Source: an uncultured bacterium
GTDB lineage: Bacteria > Desulfobacterota > Binatia > UBA1149 > CAITLU01
Assembly (NCBI GenBank): GCA_903893315.1
Contig: CAITLU010000017.1
Span: forward strand, 58,053-122,052
Length of the DNA: 64,000 bases
Direction: 5' to 3'
Positions 27,211 to 35,588 of the stretch are shown here, one piece after another (the first letter of the stretch is position 1; each line of letters opens with the position of its first letter). The notes beneath the pieces are model-generated. The model did no database searches. It was not told the origin of the DNA and saw only the letters and a list, made by a program, of their open reading frames with translations. The position numbers and the translations under genes were made by a program.

Positions 27211-28696
27211 AAAGTTCCGTGTCCTCGCCCGCCACCTGATGCAGGACATAGGCGTGGGCGAGGGCGTAATCGCGCAGCGCAGCGTCCTGTCGCAGCGGGA
27301 ACATGTCGGAGGCTTGCTCGTAACCGGTCAGGATCGCCGCTGGCGGCGCCGAATCAAAAGCGGCGGCAACTCCCTCGGCTGTCAGAACGTGAAAGGTGTC
27401 GGCTTCGGCGATGCTCAGCAGTCCACTGCTGCGGACCACGAAGGCTCCGGTGGCAAAACGACGATCGAGTCCGTGGCCGGCGTCGATCACGGCGTGCACC
27501 GACACGGTCGCGACCGGTCCGAGGATTCCGGCCGCGCGTAAGGTGGCGCCTATTCGATGCGCTGAACGCTCGGTCTCCAGCACCGGCCAGCCCGTTGCAA
27601 GTGCGACGACAGTATCTCGGGCGGGCCGAGCGAGTCCCACGAGCGCGAAGAGCACGAACAGCGCCGTGCGTGTGCGAGGCCGGGTGCTGCGCCCGGTCAA
27701 AATCATTCCGAGCACTATGAACAGCGGCGGCAGCGCAGGCAGAAGATATTGCCGCCAGCCCGCCGCAGGAATGAAAGCGGCGCCGAGACCCGCGACTGTG
27801 AATAGTTCCAGCAGATGACGGGAAGACGTTCTGCGGGTGTCCACGGCCGTGCGTCGGCAGGCGAGCCATAGCAGCAGCGCAGGCAGCGCCGGTCCCTCCG
27901 CCGCGACCAGCGCCAAGCGCATCGATTTGTCCCAGGCGCCGAGCAACGCAGCCTGTCCCGAGACCGCGTAGTAGGCCTGAGGTGCGCTCTGCGCGAACTC
28001 GACGACACCCCACGAAAATGCTTCGGGAGCGCGAGCAAGGCACAGCAGAGCGGGAAGCATGCCGGTAATGACTCCGATGCCAGCCACCGCCGCCGCTGCC
28101 AGCCGCAGCCGGATGGTCGGCCGCACGGGTTGCGCGAGCAGCAACAAGGCCAGGCACAGCGTCGGAGCGAAGGGGGCGTAACTGATCTTGGCGGCGATCG
28201 CGAGACCGACGCAGATTCCGGCTGCAAGCGGCGCGATCCACCCCACACGTTCGAGCGTCCGCAGCGCCGCCAGGATCGCAAGCGTCATCAGCAGCGCGGG
28301 CAGCATGTCGTTGCGCACCACGCTCGCGCCGACCTGGAAGGCGGTGCAGCACAGGAGCAGTACGGTCGCGAACATCGCAGTGCCTCTCTCGACGCCGAGC
28401 AGCCGTTGCGCGACATGGACAAGTGCCAGTGTCGCAGTGGCGAGCAGGGCGGTGGCGAGGCGCATCGCGAGGAAAGACCAGCCGGTGATCAACGTGAGCG
28501 GTGCGAATACATACGCGTGAAGCGGGGTTTGCAGCGACATGAAGTCGCGATAGATCGCCGCGTCGCGCACCAACGCGGCCGCGCCGAGATACTGGTCTTC
28601 GTCGTGATTGACGGGCCCGGCGAGCGCCATCAGCAGGGGCAGTGCCAGGAGGGACACGGCGAAGATCCGATCACCAGTGCCTCTAGAAGACTCCAT
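27179..28696 (-). CDS. Polytopic glycosyltransferase, GT39/ArnT-like
   Basis: A 505-residue membrane protein with about ten to twelve hydrophobic helices. The first periplasmic loop holds NHDEDQYLGAAALVRDAAIY, an acidic D/E motif typical of dolichyl-phosphate-mannose-type and ArnT-like transferases, followed by LQTPLHAYVFAPL. The family moves sugars from polyprenyl-phosphate carriers onto lipids or proteins at the periplasmic face. The C-terminal soluble domain (about 400-505) has DTFHVLTAEGV and YVLHQVAGEDTELW. The reading frame may be cut short at its end (see the neighbouring-frame entry). No ribosome site is obvious before ATG 28696. It is divergent from the DUF1003 gene. Confidence 0.78.
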   Translation of the reverse strand: MESSRGTGDRIFAVSLLALPLLMALAGPVNHDEDQYLGAAALVRDAAIYRDFMSLQTPLHAYVFAPLTLITGWSFLAMRLATALLATATLALVHVAQRLLGVERGTAMFATVLLLCCTAFQVGASVVRNDMLPALLMTLAILAALRTLERVGWIAPLAAGICVGLAIAAKISYAPFAPTLCLALLLLAQPVRPTIRLRLAAAAVAGIGVITGMLPALLCLARAPEAFSWGVVEFAQSAPQAYYAVSGQAALLGAWDKSMRLALVAAEGPALPALLLWLACRRTAVDTRRTSSRHLLELFTVAGLGAAFIPAAGWRQYLLPALPPLFIVLGMILTGRSTRPRTRTALFVLFALVGLARPARDTVVALATGWPVLETERSAHRIGATLRAAGILGPVATVSVHAVIDAGHGLDRRFATGAFVVRSSGLLSIAEADTFHVLTAEGVAAAFDSAPPAAILTGYEQASDMFPLRQDAALRDYALAHAYVLHQVAGEDTELWVAPGHEPLD

Positions 28697-28920
28697 AGGT
28701 TCAGCGACTATTGACGTACGGCGGAACCGAAGGAAAGCGCGCTGCCGTAATTTCGCCTGCTCGGGCGCGCTCCAGTATTTCCGGGGTGAATTGCCCAGGC
28801 GACGTGATTCCCGGGGCCGAGCCGGGGACGGTCGTGTACGGACGACTGCTTCATTTCAGGATTGGCCCGTTGCCGTCTATACCTGTTTTACAGATTGCCG
28901 ACTTCCCAGGAGGAAGACAG

Positions 28921-29433
28921 ATGGAACCAGCCGTACCTTCGAAGGTCTCGACCTACTTTCGTTTTCACACACCGCACGCTCACCTGGCCTCGACGTTCGG
29001 CGACGACTGGTTCGGCGCCAAGGCGGAAATCTTCGCGCGTTTCTTCGGCACCCCGGTGTTCCTGGTCGGTCAGACCATCGCCGTGGCGATCTGGATCGCG
29101 CTGAACGTTGCAGGGGTCACTCACTTCGACCTCTACCCCTTCATACTGCTGAACCTCGCCTTCAGCCTCCAGGCGGCCTACGCGGCGCCTCTCATCCTTC
29201 TCGCCCAGACCCGGCAGGCCGCTCGCGACAATGCCCACGCCGACGCGGATGCTCACCACCGCGAAGATATCGCGCAGTCCGGGATAGTGATGCAACAGGC
29301 CGCCATCAAAGAATCGGAAACGATGCGCAAGCTGCTCGAACAGAACACCAGGCTGACGGAGACGACGGCGGAACTGAGCCGCCGCATCGCCGAACTCACC
29401 AACGAAATTCACAGCAAGGTCGTCACAGGCTGA
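28921..29433 (+). CDS. DUF1003 membrane protein
   Basis: A 170-residue protein whose start is fixed by AGGAGG eight or so bases before ATG 28921. Two close membrane helices (about 45-65 and 72-92: TPVFLVGQTIAVAIWIALNV and FILLNLAFSLQAAYAAPLIL) plus the PF-LLN and QAAYAAPLILLAQ features are typical of DUF1003. The C-terminal half is a charged coiled coil with many His/Asp/Glu (DNAHADADAHHRED). The family has no established function; links to metal or envelope stress are speculative. Confidence 0.85.
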   Translation: MEPAVPSKVSTYFRFHTPHAHLASTFGDDWFGAKAEIFARFFGTPVFLVGQTIAVAIWIALNVAGVTHFDLYPFILLNLAFSLQAAYAAPLILLAQTRQAARDNAHADADAHHREDIAQSGIVMQQAAIKESETMRKLLEQNTRLTETTAELSRRIAELTNEIHSKVVTG

Positions 29434-29503
29434 TTGGCCATCTCACACGGTAGTGTCCGGCGGCCTTCGGAGAAGTCCTGCGCGTGCTGTTCACGATCGA
29501 AGA

Positions 29504-29535
29504 GAACACGCGCCGCAGCAGGCCGGCGCGTGTTC
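29504..29535. terminator. Hairpin between convergent genes
   Basis: A perfect 12-bp stem (gaacacgcgccg at 29504-29515 pairing with 29524-29535) with an 8-base loop lies between the convergent DUF1003 gene and the membrane-protein gene. There is no T tract on either side, so it may be a bidirectional but weak terminator or an RNA 3'-end stabiliser. Confidence 0.5.
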
Positions 29536-29625
29536 GAGGTACGCAAGGAATCTTGACGCACGCAGCGTCAAGTACGGGTGGCGCCGGAGTTTGTGTCAAC
29601 GGCGGGGTGGGGATCGACGCAAGCG

Positions 29626-30222
29626 TCAGCGGCCAGCCAAAGCGCGTCCACGTCGCAGCAGGGACGGTAACACGAACATCACGACCAGCATGATGCCGAT
29701 CGTGATGCGATCGTCGTCGACCGCGGCACCGACCCACAGCGTCGTCACCATCAGCAGCGCGAAGTAGAACATGTCGCCGGTTATGGCGATGGCCCAACCC
29801 GGCACGAAGCCGTGGCCGGCCGCCGCCGCCGCTGCGCGGCCGGTCATGGGATCGACACCGAAGCTGACGAGGATGAGCGCGAGCGCCCCGCCGGCATCGC
29901 CGTATTGTGCGGCTGATTGCCGGGCCGTGGTCCGAACGAAATTTACGACGCGGCCGAACGCTGGAACGGCGCGTCCCAGCGCGGCCAGCAGGCGAAGCAT
30001 CGGCTCGAAGACGAAGGCCAGAATGACATCGGAGACGAAGTACAACGCCAGCATCAGCGGCCAGCCGACGCCGCGTGCATGGGCCATGATCACGCCTGCG
30101 GGAATGCCGCCGCCGACCGGCACCAGGAAGAGCAGCAGCACGCCCCACCAACCTGCTGGCCAGTTGGGCGGAATCGGAGCGGTAGGATCGAGCAGAGCCC
30201 TCTGGAAGTCGTAGAGATTCAT
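29626..30222 (-). CDS. Putative polytopic membrane protein
   Basis: A 198-residue protein with four to five hydrophobic segments (about 25-48, 55-75, 110-128, 140-165 and 170-190). It has a conserved-looking VPVGGGIPAGVIMAHARGVG near the N-terminus. The Gly-rich re-entrant style resembles the putative small multidrug export family, but I am not sure of that assignment. It lies 33 bases after the M23 peptidase gene on the same strand, suggesting co-transcription with that cell-wall enzyme. Confidence 0.6.
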   Translation of the reverse strand: MNLYDFQRALLDPTAPIPPNWPAGWWGVLLLFLVPVGGGIPAGVIMAHARGVGWPLMLALYFVSDVILAFVFEPMLRLLAALGRAVPAFGRVVNFVRTTARQSAAQYGDAGGALALILVSFGVDPMTGRAAAAAAGHGFVPGWAIAITGDMFYFALLMVTTLWVGAAVDDDRITIGIMLVVMFVLPSLLRRGRALAGR

Positions 30223-30255
30223 CGAGATTGCCCGCCGCCGGTCCGAGCCGTGGTG

Positions 30256-31287
30256 TTATCGGACGGCGGGCTCCGCGAGCATGCTTTCGAAGCCGGCTAC
30301 GTCGCGCCGCATGGCGGCGATCTGTTCGGCGTTGAGCGAGCGCCTGATGGTGCCGTGATAGTCGAGCGGATCGATGGTCTTCTCTCCGCGGTTGAGTTGG
30401 TAGTGCAGGTGCGGCGCCGTGGAGTGCCCGGTGTTGCCGGTCAGCGCGATTACCTGGCCGACGCTGACCCGTGCTCCCTCCGCGACCCGGTTCTCCGAGA
30501 GGTGCAGGAACTTGCCGAGCACGCCGTCGTCGTAGCGGATCTCGACGCAATTGCCGTTAGCGGTCCAGTTCCAATTCACGCGCGTGACAGTCCCGGGGCG
30601 GGGCGCGCTGACCGGGGTTCCCACGGGAGTCTTGAAGTCCATGCCTTTGTGAGTCGGACGGTCCTTGAGAACGCTGGTGATCTGCTCGTACTGCGCGAGC
30701 GGGCCGTCACGCAGGCGCAGCGGCGCTTCGGTTCCGTCAAGGTGCCAATAGCTGGGGAACGGGTCGCCAGGCGCCTGCCAGTGATAGGCCGCCACGGTTC
30801 GGCCGAGCTTCTCGGACTGCAGGCTGGCCGCCGCGATCTCGGGCAGGCCATCGGGCGCGTGGCGCCAGACGACGGCGATCGAATCGCCCGCCTGCAAGTC
30901 GCGACGCAGTTCCAGGTCCCAGACGAAGAGGCGGGTGTACACGCTGGCCAGCGCGTCGCCGGACTCGCCGCCCGCGAGTTGGAAGGTTCGGGCCAGGGAC
31001 TGTTCGACCTTGCTGCGCAGGACCGTCCATCCGGCGGTGGGCGCGGTGCTGGGGACCGCTTGGCCGGAAGCGGGCTGGACGGCTGCTTCGTGCACGGCGC
31101 CGGTGGCCGCCGCTGATCCGTTGACCGGTGCGGCGCTGCCGGCCGCGTCAATCGGGGCTTGGACGATCGCATGACTGTCGGGCTTGTCCGACGCGCCGCG
31201 CGCGAGCAGCAGCATGACGTTCGTGGCGAGCGAACACCCCAGGAGTACATAGATCAGCCAGGGCTTTGCGTCGCGAAGATCTGACAT
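30256..31287 (-). CDS. M23-family peptidoglycan endopeptidase (membrane-anchored)
   Basis: A 343-residue protein. ATG 31287 gives an N-terminal membrane anchor (about 10-28, LIYVLLGCSLATNVMLLLAR). An Ala-rich linker and a middle domain (about 90-210) follow. The C-terminal LytM/M23 domain (about 225-325) has THKGMDFKTPVGTPV (zinc His and Asp) and PHLHYQLNRG (HxH), so the zinc site is intact, as are AGTVTRV-like and VGQVIALTGNTGHS strands. It probably cleaves peptide cross-links in peptidoglycan during envelope growth or division. Confidence 0.9.
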   Translation of the reverse strand: MSDLRDAKPWLIYVLLGCSLATNVMLLLARGASDKPDSHAIVQAPIDAAGSAAPVNGSAAATGAVHEAAVQPASGQAVPSTAPTAGWTVLRSKVEQSLARTFQLAGGESGDALASVYTRLFVWDLELRRDLQAGDSIAVVWRHAPDGLPEIAAASLQSEKLGRTVAAYHWQAPGDPFPSYWHLDGTEAPLRLRDGPLAQYEQITSVLKDRPTHKGMDFKTPVGTPVSAPRPGTVTRVNWNWTANGNCVEIRYDDGVLGKFLHLSENRVAEGARVSVGQVIALTGNTGHSTAPHLHYQLNRGEKTIDPLDYHGTIRRSLNAEQIAAMRRDVAGFESMLAEPAVR

Positions 31288-31602
31288 GGTGAGCCTCGAG
31301 TGAAACGCGGACAAAAATTCCAACATCCACCAGTCAGGAAAGCTGGTGCCGGACTGCGGTCTGTCTACCGATCTTCCGCACGCGGGTCCAGCGCAGCGGT
31401 GTGCACCTCGGCGGGCGTCCTCTACTGATGAGCGGCCTCGGAGATTTTCAATGGCCGCAGGGAACTTGCTGCTGCCTCGGCAGGGCGACCTGAGCGGTGC
31501 GCGGACTTCATCAGCACAGGAATGAACGATCCGCTGACGCCGAAAACGACGAGGCCGCGAGTCTTGCGGCTCGCGGCCTCGAAAACCGTTCTGTGGACGG
31601 TT
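31288..31602. other. Intergenic region upstream of the M23 gene
   Basis: About 315 bases. Apart from the hairpin at 31551-31580 that ends the cytochrome transcript, nothing recognisable is present. It should contain the promoter of the M23 operon on the minus strand. Confidence 0.5.
31551..31580 (-). terminator. Terminator hairpin after the monoheme cytochrome
   Basis: An 11-bp perfect stem (gaggccgcgag pairing with ctcgcggcctc) with an 8-base loop lies 23 bases downstream of the cytochrome stop on the minus strand. On that strand it is followed by gtcgtttt, a short T-rich tail. Confidence 0.7.
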
Positions 31603-31881
31603 TTACTTCAAGCCGGCGACGAAGGCCGCCACGGCGTCAGCGTCCGCGGCGTCGATCTTGACTGGCTTCATCTCTTTCTTGCCACCGGCGGCGGGGATGC
31701 CGGCGGTGATCGCCTTCTTCACGTCTGCGGCCGCCTTGCCTTTGACGGCCCCGGCCATCTTGGCGCCTTCTCCTGCGGCGCCGTGGCACATTTTGCACTT
31801 GGCGGCATAGACGGCGGCGCCGTCTGCGTATGCGGAAGTAGCGAACAGGACGGCGGCGAGAGTCATAACGATGCGCTTCAT
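31603..31881 (-). CDS. Small periplasmic monoheme cytochrome c
   Basis: A 92-residue class I cytochrome c. Residues 1-19 are a signal peptide (MKRIVMTLAAVLFATSAYA). The heme motif CKMCH is at about 29-33, and a Met candidate for the sixth ligand is in KKEMKPV near residue 71. The C-terminal helix ADAVAAFVAGL is typical. It is a single-domain electron shuttle. Its own promoter and a terminator hairpin suggest a monocistronic unit. It could deliver electrons to or from the multiheme proteins elsewhere in the window, which is inference only. Confidence 0.92.
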   Translation of the reverse strand: MKRIVMTLAAVLFATSAYADGAAVYAAKCKMCHGAAGEGAKMAGAVKGKAAADVKKAITAGIPAAGGKKEMKPVKIDAADADAVAAFVAGLK

Positions 31882-32157
31882 TTCGGTCTCCTTGTTTTTC
31901 TAGGTTGGATGCCTCGTTTGTGCTGACGCACCGCGGTCCCTTGGAATTCAAAGGCCAAGGAATCAGTTCGCCAGACCAGTGGCGGGCTTTGCCTACCCAA
32001 ATTTGCGCACGAGGTCCACAGGATCGGCTGTGTTTGGCGTGAGTGCGAAAACCTTGGCGATCGCCGGGCAACCCGAGTCAGTGATGCCGGCTCTCTTACT
32101 CAGGCATCCTGCGGCGATTTACGGCGTCGGTCAGAGACGCGTCCTGTCCCGACGGCC

Positions 32158-33162
32158 TCAGTGCGAGAGGCGCTGCAAGCCTTCACGCGCAGGCGCGGCG
32201 TTAGAGGCCTGCGCGAGCGCGGCCCGATACTCGCGGACTGCGCCTTCCCTGTCGCCTTGTGCTTCGAAGGCAGCGCCGAGAAGCTGGTGGGCGGCGAAGG
32301 CTGGCGCCTCTTCCACGGGAGGAGACGAGAGCGCCTGTTGCAGGAGTTTTATCGCCAGCGGCAGATCGCGCCCAGCGCTGATCAGTGCGTCGGCAGTTTC
32401 GAGCAGAGCATCGGCGCCGGCGTCTCCTGCGTCGGCGAGATGGGCCGCAGTGCTCTGCATCCGGTCCCACTGCTCGGTGTGCCGATAGAGTACGATGAGG
32501 TCGCGCCACGCAGCCGCGTTCGAATGGTCGCCCTCGACGGCAGCGCGCAACTCGGCTTCCGCAGTGCTCGTATCGTTTTTCTTTGCGGCGATGCGGCCGA
32601 GGATCCAGTGAGACCTGGCAGGCGCGCGAGTTGCCAGCGCGGCCGCTTGCAACTTCGCCTTGTCGCCGCCGCCGCCGGCAAAGGCAGGAGCCTCCACGTA
32701 GAACTCGGCCAGGCTGCAGCGGGCTTCGATGTCGCGTCCGTCGAGTTCTACCGCACGCTCCAGTTCCGCTCGGGTCCTCCTGGCCAGCGCGATGGCAGAG
32801 AGAAAGCTCGCGCGGTCTGCTTGGAACCCAAGCGCGGAGCCGAGCCAGAGGTGGTAACTGCTGTTGTCCGGGACCAGCGCGACCGCCCTCTCGCATGCCG
32901 GAACGGCTCTGTCCACGTCGCCGTATGCGCAGTACGAACGGCACAGGAGATGATAGGCCTCGGCGTCATCTGCCGAAGCCGCGATGCGCTGTTGAAGGGC
33001 GCTGATGGCATCGTCCACGCGTCCGGCAGCGAGCATCGCGGCCGTCGGGTCAGCCGAGGCGGTTCCGGCCAGTAATAAGGGAACGATCGCAGCGAGCAGC
33101 GGAGCGCGGCCGTTGCGAACGGCCAACCAAAGCTCGGCAAGCGGCACCTTCACCCTCTTCAT
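32158..33162 (-). CDS. Exported TPR-repeat protein
   Basis: A 334-residue protein with a signal peptide (residues about 1-38, ending TASA). At least five tetratricopeptide-like helical pairs follow, for example AMLAAGRVDDAISALQQRIA, DDAEAYHLLCRSYCAYGDVD and REGAVREYRAALAQASNAAP. TPR arrays mediate protein-protein contacts; a periplasmic scaffold role is likely. The start at 33162 is chosen for the signal peptide although the ribosome site is poor. It diverges from the MprF-type gene. Confidence 0.82.
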   Translation of the reverse strand: MKRVKVPLAELWLAVRNGRAPLLAAIVPLLLAGTASADPTAAMLAAGRVDDAISALQQRIAASADDAEAYHLLCRSYCAYGDVDRAVPACERAVALVPDNSSYHLWLGSALGFQADRASFLSAIALARRTRAELERAVELDGRDIEARCSLAEFYVEAPAFAGGGGDKAKLQAAALATRAPARSHWILGRIAAKKNDTSTAEAELRAAVEGDHSNAAAWRDLIVLYRHTEQWDRMQSTAAHLADAGDAGADALLETADALISAGRDLPLAIKLLQQALSSPPVEEAPAFAAHQLLGAAFEAQGDREGAVREYRAALAQASNAAPAREGLQRLSH

Positions 33163-33437
33163 CGTCGAAGACGGTGCCTGCGAGGTGATGCCTGGGCAGG
33201 CGCTGCGAGATCCCGTCGAGCGGCGCATGGCGCGCAGTTTGGCACGGGCGCAGGCGGGGCGCACACGGATGTCCCGGCAGGATGCTCCAGGATCGTGAGT
33301 GGTCCGTGCTGAGAGCGCGTGCTGAGAAGCCCTGCATCTGGGCAGAGACGACTTGTGCAGGGGCGTGTTCTGCGACAGGTTGCGGACTGGATGCACACGG
33401 TTCCGAACATCCAGCGCACAGCGGCAACGGGCGTTCC

Positions 33438-34691
33438 ATGGACTCGCGCCGGGGTTTGATGAGACACGACGAAGGCACCGCGACTGAGCACGAAGAGGCT
33501 CCATGGAGCGAACGGCATGAGCTCGTCCGTCTCCTTGAAAAGCACGCCAGTAATCCGCTTTCCTTTCTGCTGCTGAGCACCGGCGGGTGGCGGTATTACT
33601 GGGGAAAGACCACGCCCGGCTGCATCGGCTATCTCGAGGCTCACCGCATGGCGGTCGTGTGGGGCGACCCCATCTGTGCTCTCGAAGACCGCGGCGCGCT
33701 GCTCCGCGAGTTCGGCGACGCCATGAAGACCCGGGGTGTTGGAACTTGTTTCCTTGCCATCGAAGAACCAACGGCCCGGGAAGCGCTGTCGCAGGGGAGC
33801 GCGGTGCTGAAGGTGGGCGAGGAGCCGGTGTTCGACCTGCGCAGTTGGCAGCGGCCGCGCGGCGACCGCGGCAAGCGCCTGCGCTGGAGTCTCAACAAGG
33901 CCGCGAAAGCGAATATCAGGATCTGTGAGTACCGCCCCGGTGATGGCCGCGACAGCGCGCTGGAAGCCCGGATCCGCGTCGTCCAAAGTGCTTGGGAAGG
34001 CTCTCTCGGCAGGATGCCTACGGAATCGTTCCTGCGCACGGCACCGCTGGCGGAAGCGGAACGCAAGCGCATCTTCCTGGCCCATCGAGGAGACGTCCTC
34101 GAAGCGGTGCTGGCCTGCGCTCCCGTCTACGGTCGCGACGGCTGGTATCTTGAAGACATGATCCGCGTTCCGGAGGCGTCTCAGGGCGCCACTGAACTGC
34201 TTACCGTCACGGCGCTCGAGAGCCTTGCCGCGTCGGGTGCTGCCTTCGCCAGTATCGGTATCGCCGCATTGCGCGGAAGCGAAGAGCAGATCGACCGCCG
34301 CGCGCGCTGGCTGACGTGGGCCTTGACGCTGATCTTCCATCGCCTCGATTCGCGCTTCCACTTTGCGTCGCTGGCTTTGTACAAATCGAAATTCCAGCCG
34401 ACCGCGTGGGAGCCGCGCTTCGTGTCGTTGTCGTCGGCCTGGCCGAGCATCCGGCTGTTTCGTGCGGTGCTGGCCGTGCTCGATCCCGATGCCGGGAGCA
34501 CCGAGTCGAGACCCGCTGGCGGACTTCCTTCCTTCGGCCGACGCCTGATCGCCTACCCGCAGGCCATCGCCGGTATTCTCGCGTCGCTCACGATGCTGGA
34601 AGCCCACCATCTGAGCCTTGGACAACAGGCCGCGGGATTTATCGGCGCGTTGCTCGTCTGGGTCGGCGGCGTGTCTCTTCGCAATGACTGA
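33438..34691 (+). CDS. DUF2156/MprF C-terminal-type aminoacyl-phosphatidylglycerol synthase
   Basis: A 417-residue protein. It has the tandem GNAT-like fold of the LPG-synthase C-terminal domain (DUF2156): NPLSFLLLSTGGWRYYWGKT, YLEAHRMAVVWGDPICA, GKRLRWSLNKAAKANI and LYKSKFQPTAWEPRFVSLSS are all family-like. In MprF this domain transfers Lys or Ala from tRNA to phosphatidylglycerol to reduce membrane charge. Here there is no N-terminal flippase, only a C-terminal hydrophobic segment (about 385-412) that may anchor it. Start choice between 33438 and 33459 is uncertain. Its stop overlaps the next gene's start (ATGACTGA), so the two are translationally coupled. Confidence 0.82.
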   Translation: MDSRRGLMRHDEGTATEHEEAPWSERHELVRLLEKHASNPLSFLLLSTGGWRYYWGKTTPGCIGYLEAHRMAVVWGDPICALEDRGALLREFGDAMKTRGVGTCFLAIEEPTAREALSQGSAVLKVGEEPVFDLRSWQRPRGDRGKRLRWSLNKAAKANIRICEYRPGDGRDSALEARIRVVQSAWEGSLGRMPTESFLRTAPLAEAERKRIFLAHRGDVLEAVLACAPVYGRDGWYLEDMIRVPEASQGATELLTVTALESLAASGAAFASIGIAALRGSEEQIDRRARWLTWALTLIFHRLDSRFHFASLALYKSKFQPTAWEPRFVSLSSAWPSIRLFRAVLAVLDPDAGSTESRPAGGLPSFGRRLIAYPQAIAGILASLTMLEAHHLSLGQQAAGFIGALLVWVGGVSLRND

Positions 34692-35424
34692 CCCGTCGCG
34701 GGGTCGTGGCGGCAGCGTTCGCTCGCGCCTGGTGGCGAAGAGCGGCACCGTTCTCGCGTGTATCCTGGTACTTCTCGCCCGTTCTTCGGCACTGGCCTGC
34801 GACACCGATACACAGGCTCGGATCGACTTCATCGAATCGCGCCTTGCGGATGGGCAGAAACATGCGTCGTGGTGGTGGCACGGCTGGATGGCAGTGTTTG
34901 TCGCCGGCGTCGTGGTGGAAAGCGTGGACGCGGGTTTGGAACGCAATACGGGCAAGCGTGCGGACGATCTCATAACCGTAGGCGAATCCGTGCTCGGTAT
35001 TGCTGACCTGGTTTTCGATCCCATTGTGGCCAGGGAGGGTGTCAGCCGTCTTCGCGAGATGCCTGCGGGTAATGACGCGCAGTGCGCGCTGCATCTTGCC
35101 GCGGCCGAAGAGACGCTGCGGAGCGCCGCGAGTCAGGTCGAAGAACGAACCTCGTGGATGGCTCATCTGATCGAACTGGCGATAAATCTCGGTGCTGGAT
35201 TGGCGGTCAGCGAAGGTTGGGGCGAGCGCGCCACCGGGTGGACGTCGTTCGGCGTCGGCGAGAGTTTGAGCGAGGCGCAGCTCTGGACTCTTCCGACTCG
35301 CCCGATTGACGACCTCGACGCATATCGGCGTACCTTTGACAGCGCGCCGTTGGTGCACACGGACTCCGCGGGTTGGCATCTGGCGCCGGGTATGGGTGGC
35401 ATCCGCCTCGTGCGCAGTTTCTGA
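34684..35424 (+). CDS. Exported hypothetical protein coupled to the DUF2156 gene
   Basis: A 246-residue protein whose ATG at 34684 overlaps the stop of the DUF2156 gene. Residues 17-38 look like a signal peptide or anchor (SGTVLACILVLLARSSALAC). A second hydrophobic stretch lies near 62-80 (WMAVFVAGVVVESVDAGL) and a third near 162-180. No family is recognised. Tight coupling implies a role in the same envelope-lipid modification or in membrane localisation of that enzyme, which is inference. Confidence 0.72.
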   Translation: MTDPSRGRGGSVRSRLVAKSGTVLACILVLLARSSALACDTDTQARIDFIESRLADGQKHASWWWHGWMAVFVAGVVVESVDAGLERNTGKRADDLITVGESVLGIADLVFDPIVAREGVSRLREMPAGNDAQCALHLAAAEETLRSAASQVEERTSWMAHLIELAINLGAGLAVSEGWGERATGWTSFGVGESLSEAQLWTLPTRPIDDLDAYRRTFDSAPLVHTDSAGWHLAPGMGGIRLVRSF

Positions 35425-35588
35425 ACCCGCACCAAGGGAAGCGGTTGCGATCCTTCTGACTCTGTCTGGTCGCCGTAGCCGTTCTCGAAGTTCCAGGCGT
35501 GCCGCCGAGCTCGAAGCCGGATGGTCGAATCCTGGCTTTGTGGCGCATATCTCCCTACTGTCGTCGCACATCGGGAACGGGAGAATAC

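Noticed and set aside
35500..35540. tRNA T-arm-like string ggtcgaatcctgg
   Set aside because: No acceptor, D or anticodon stems can be drawn around it.
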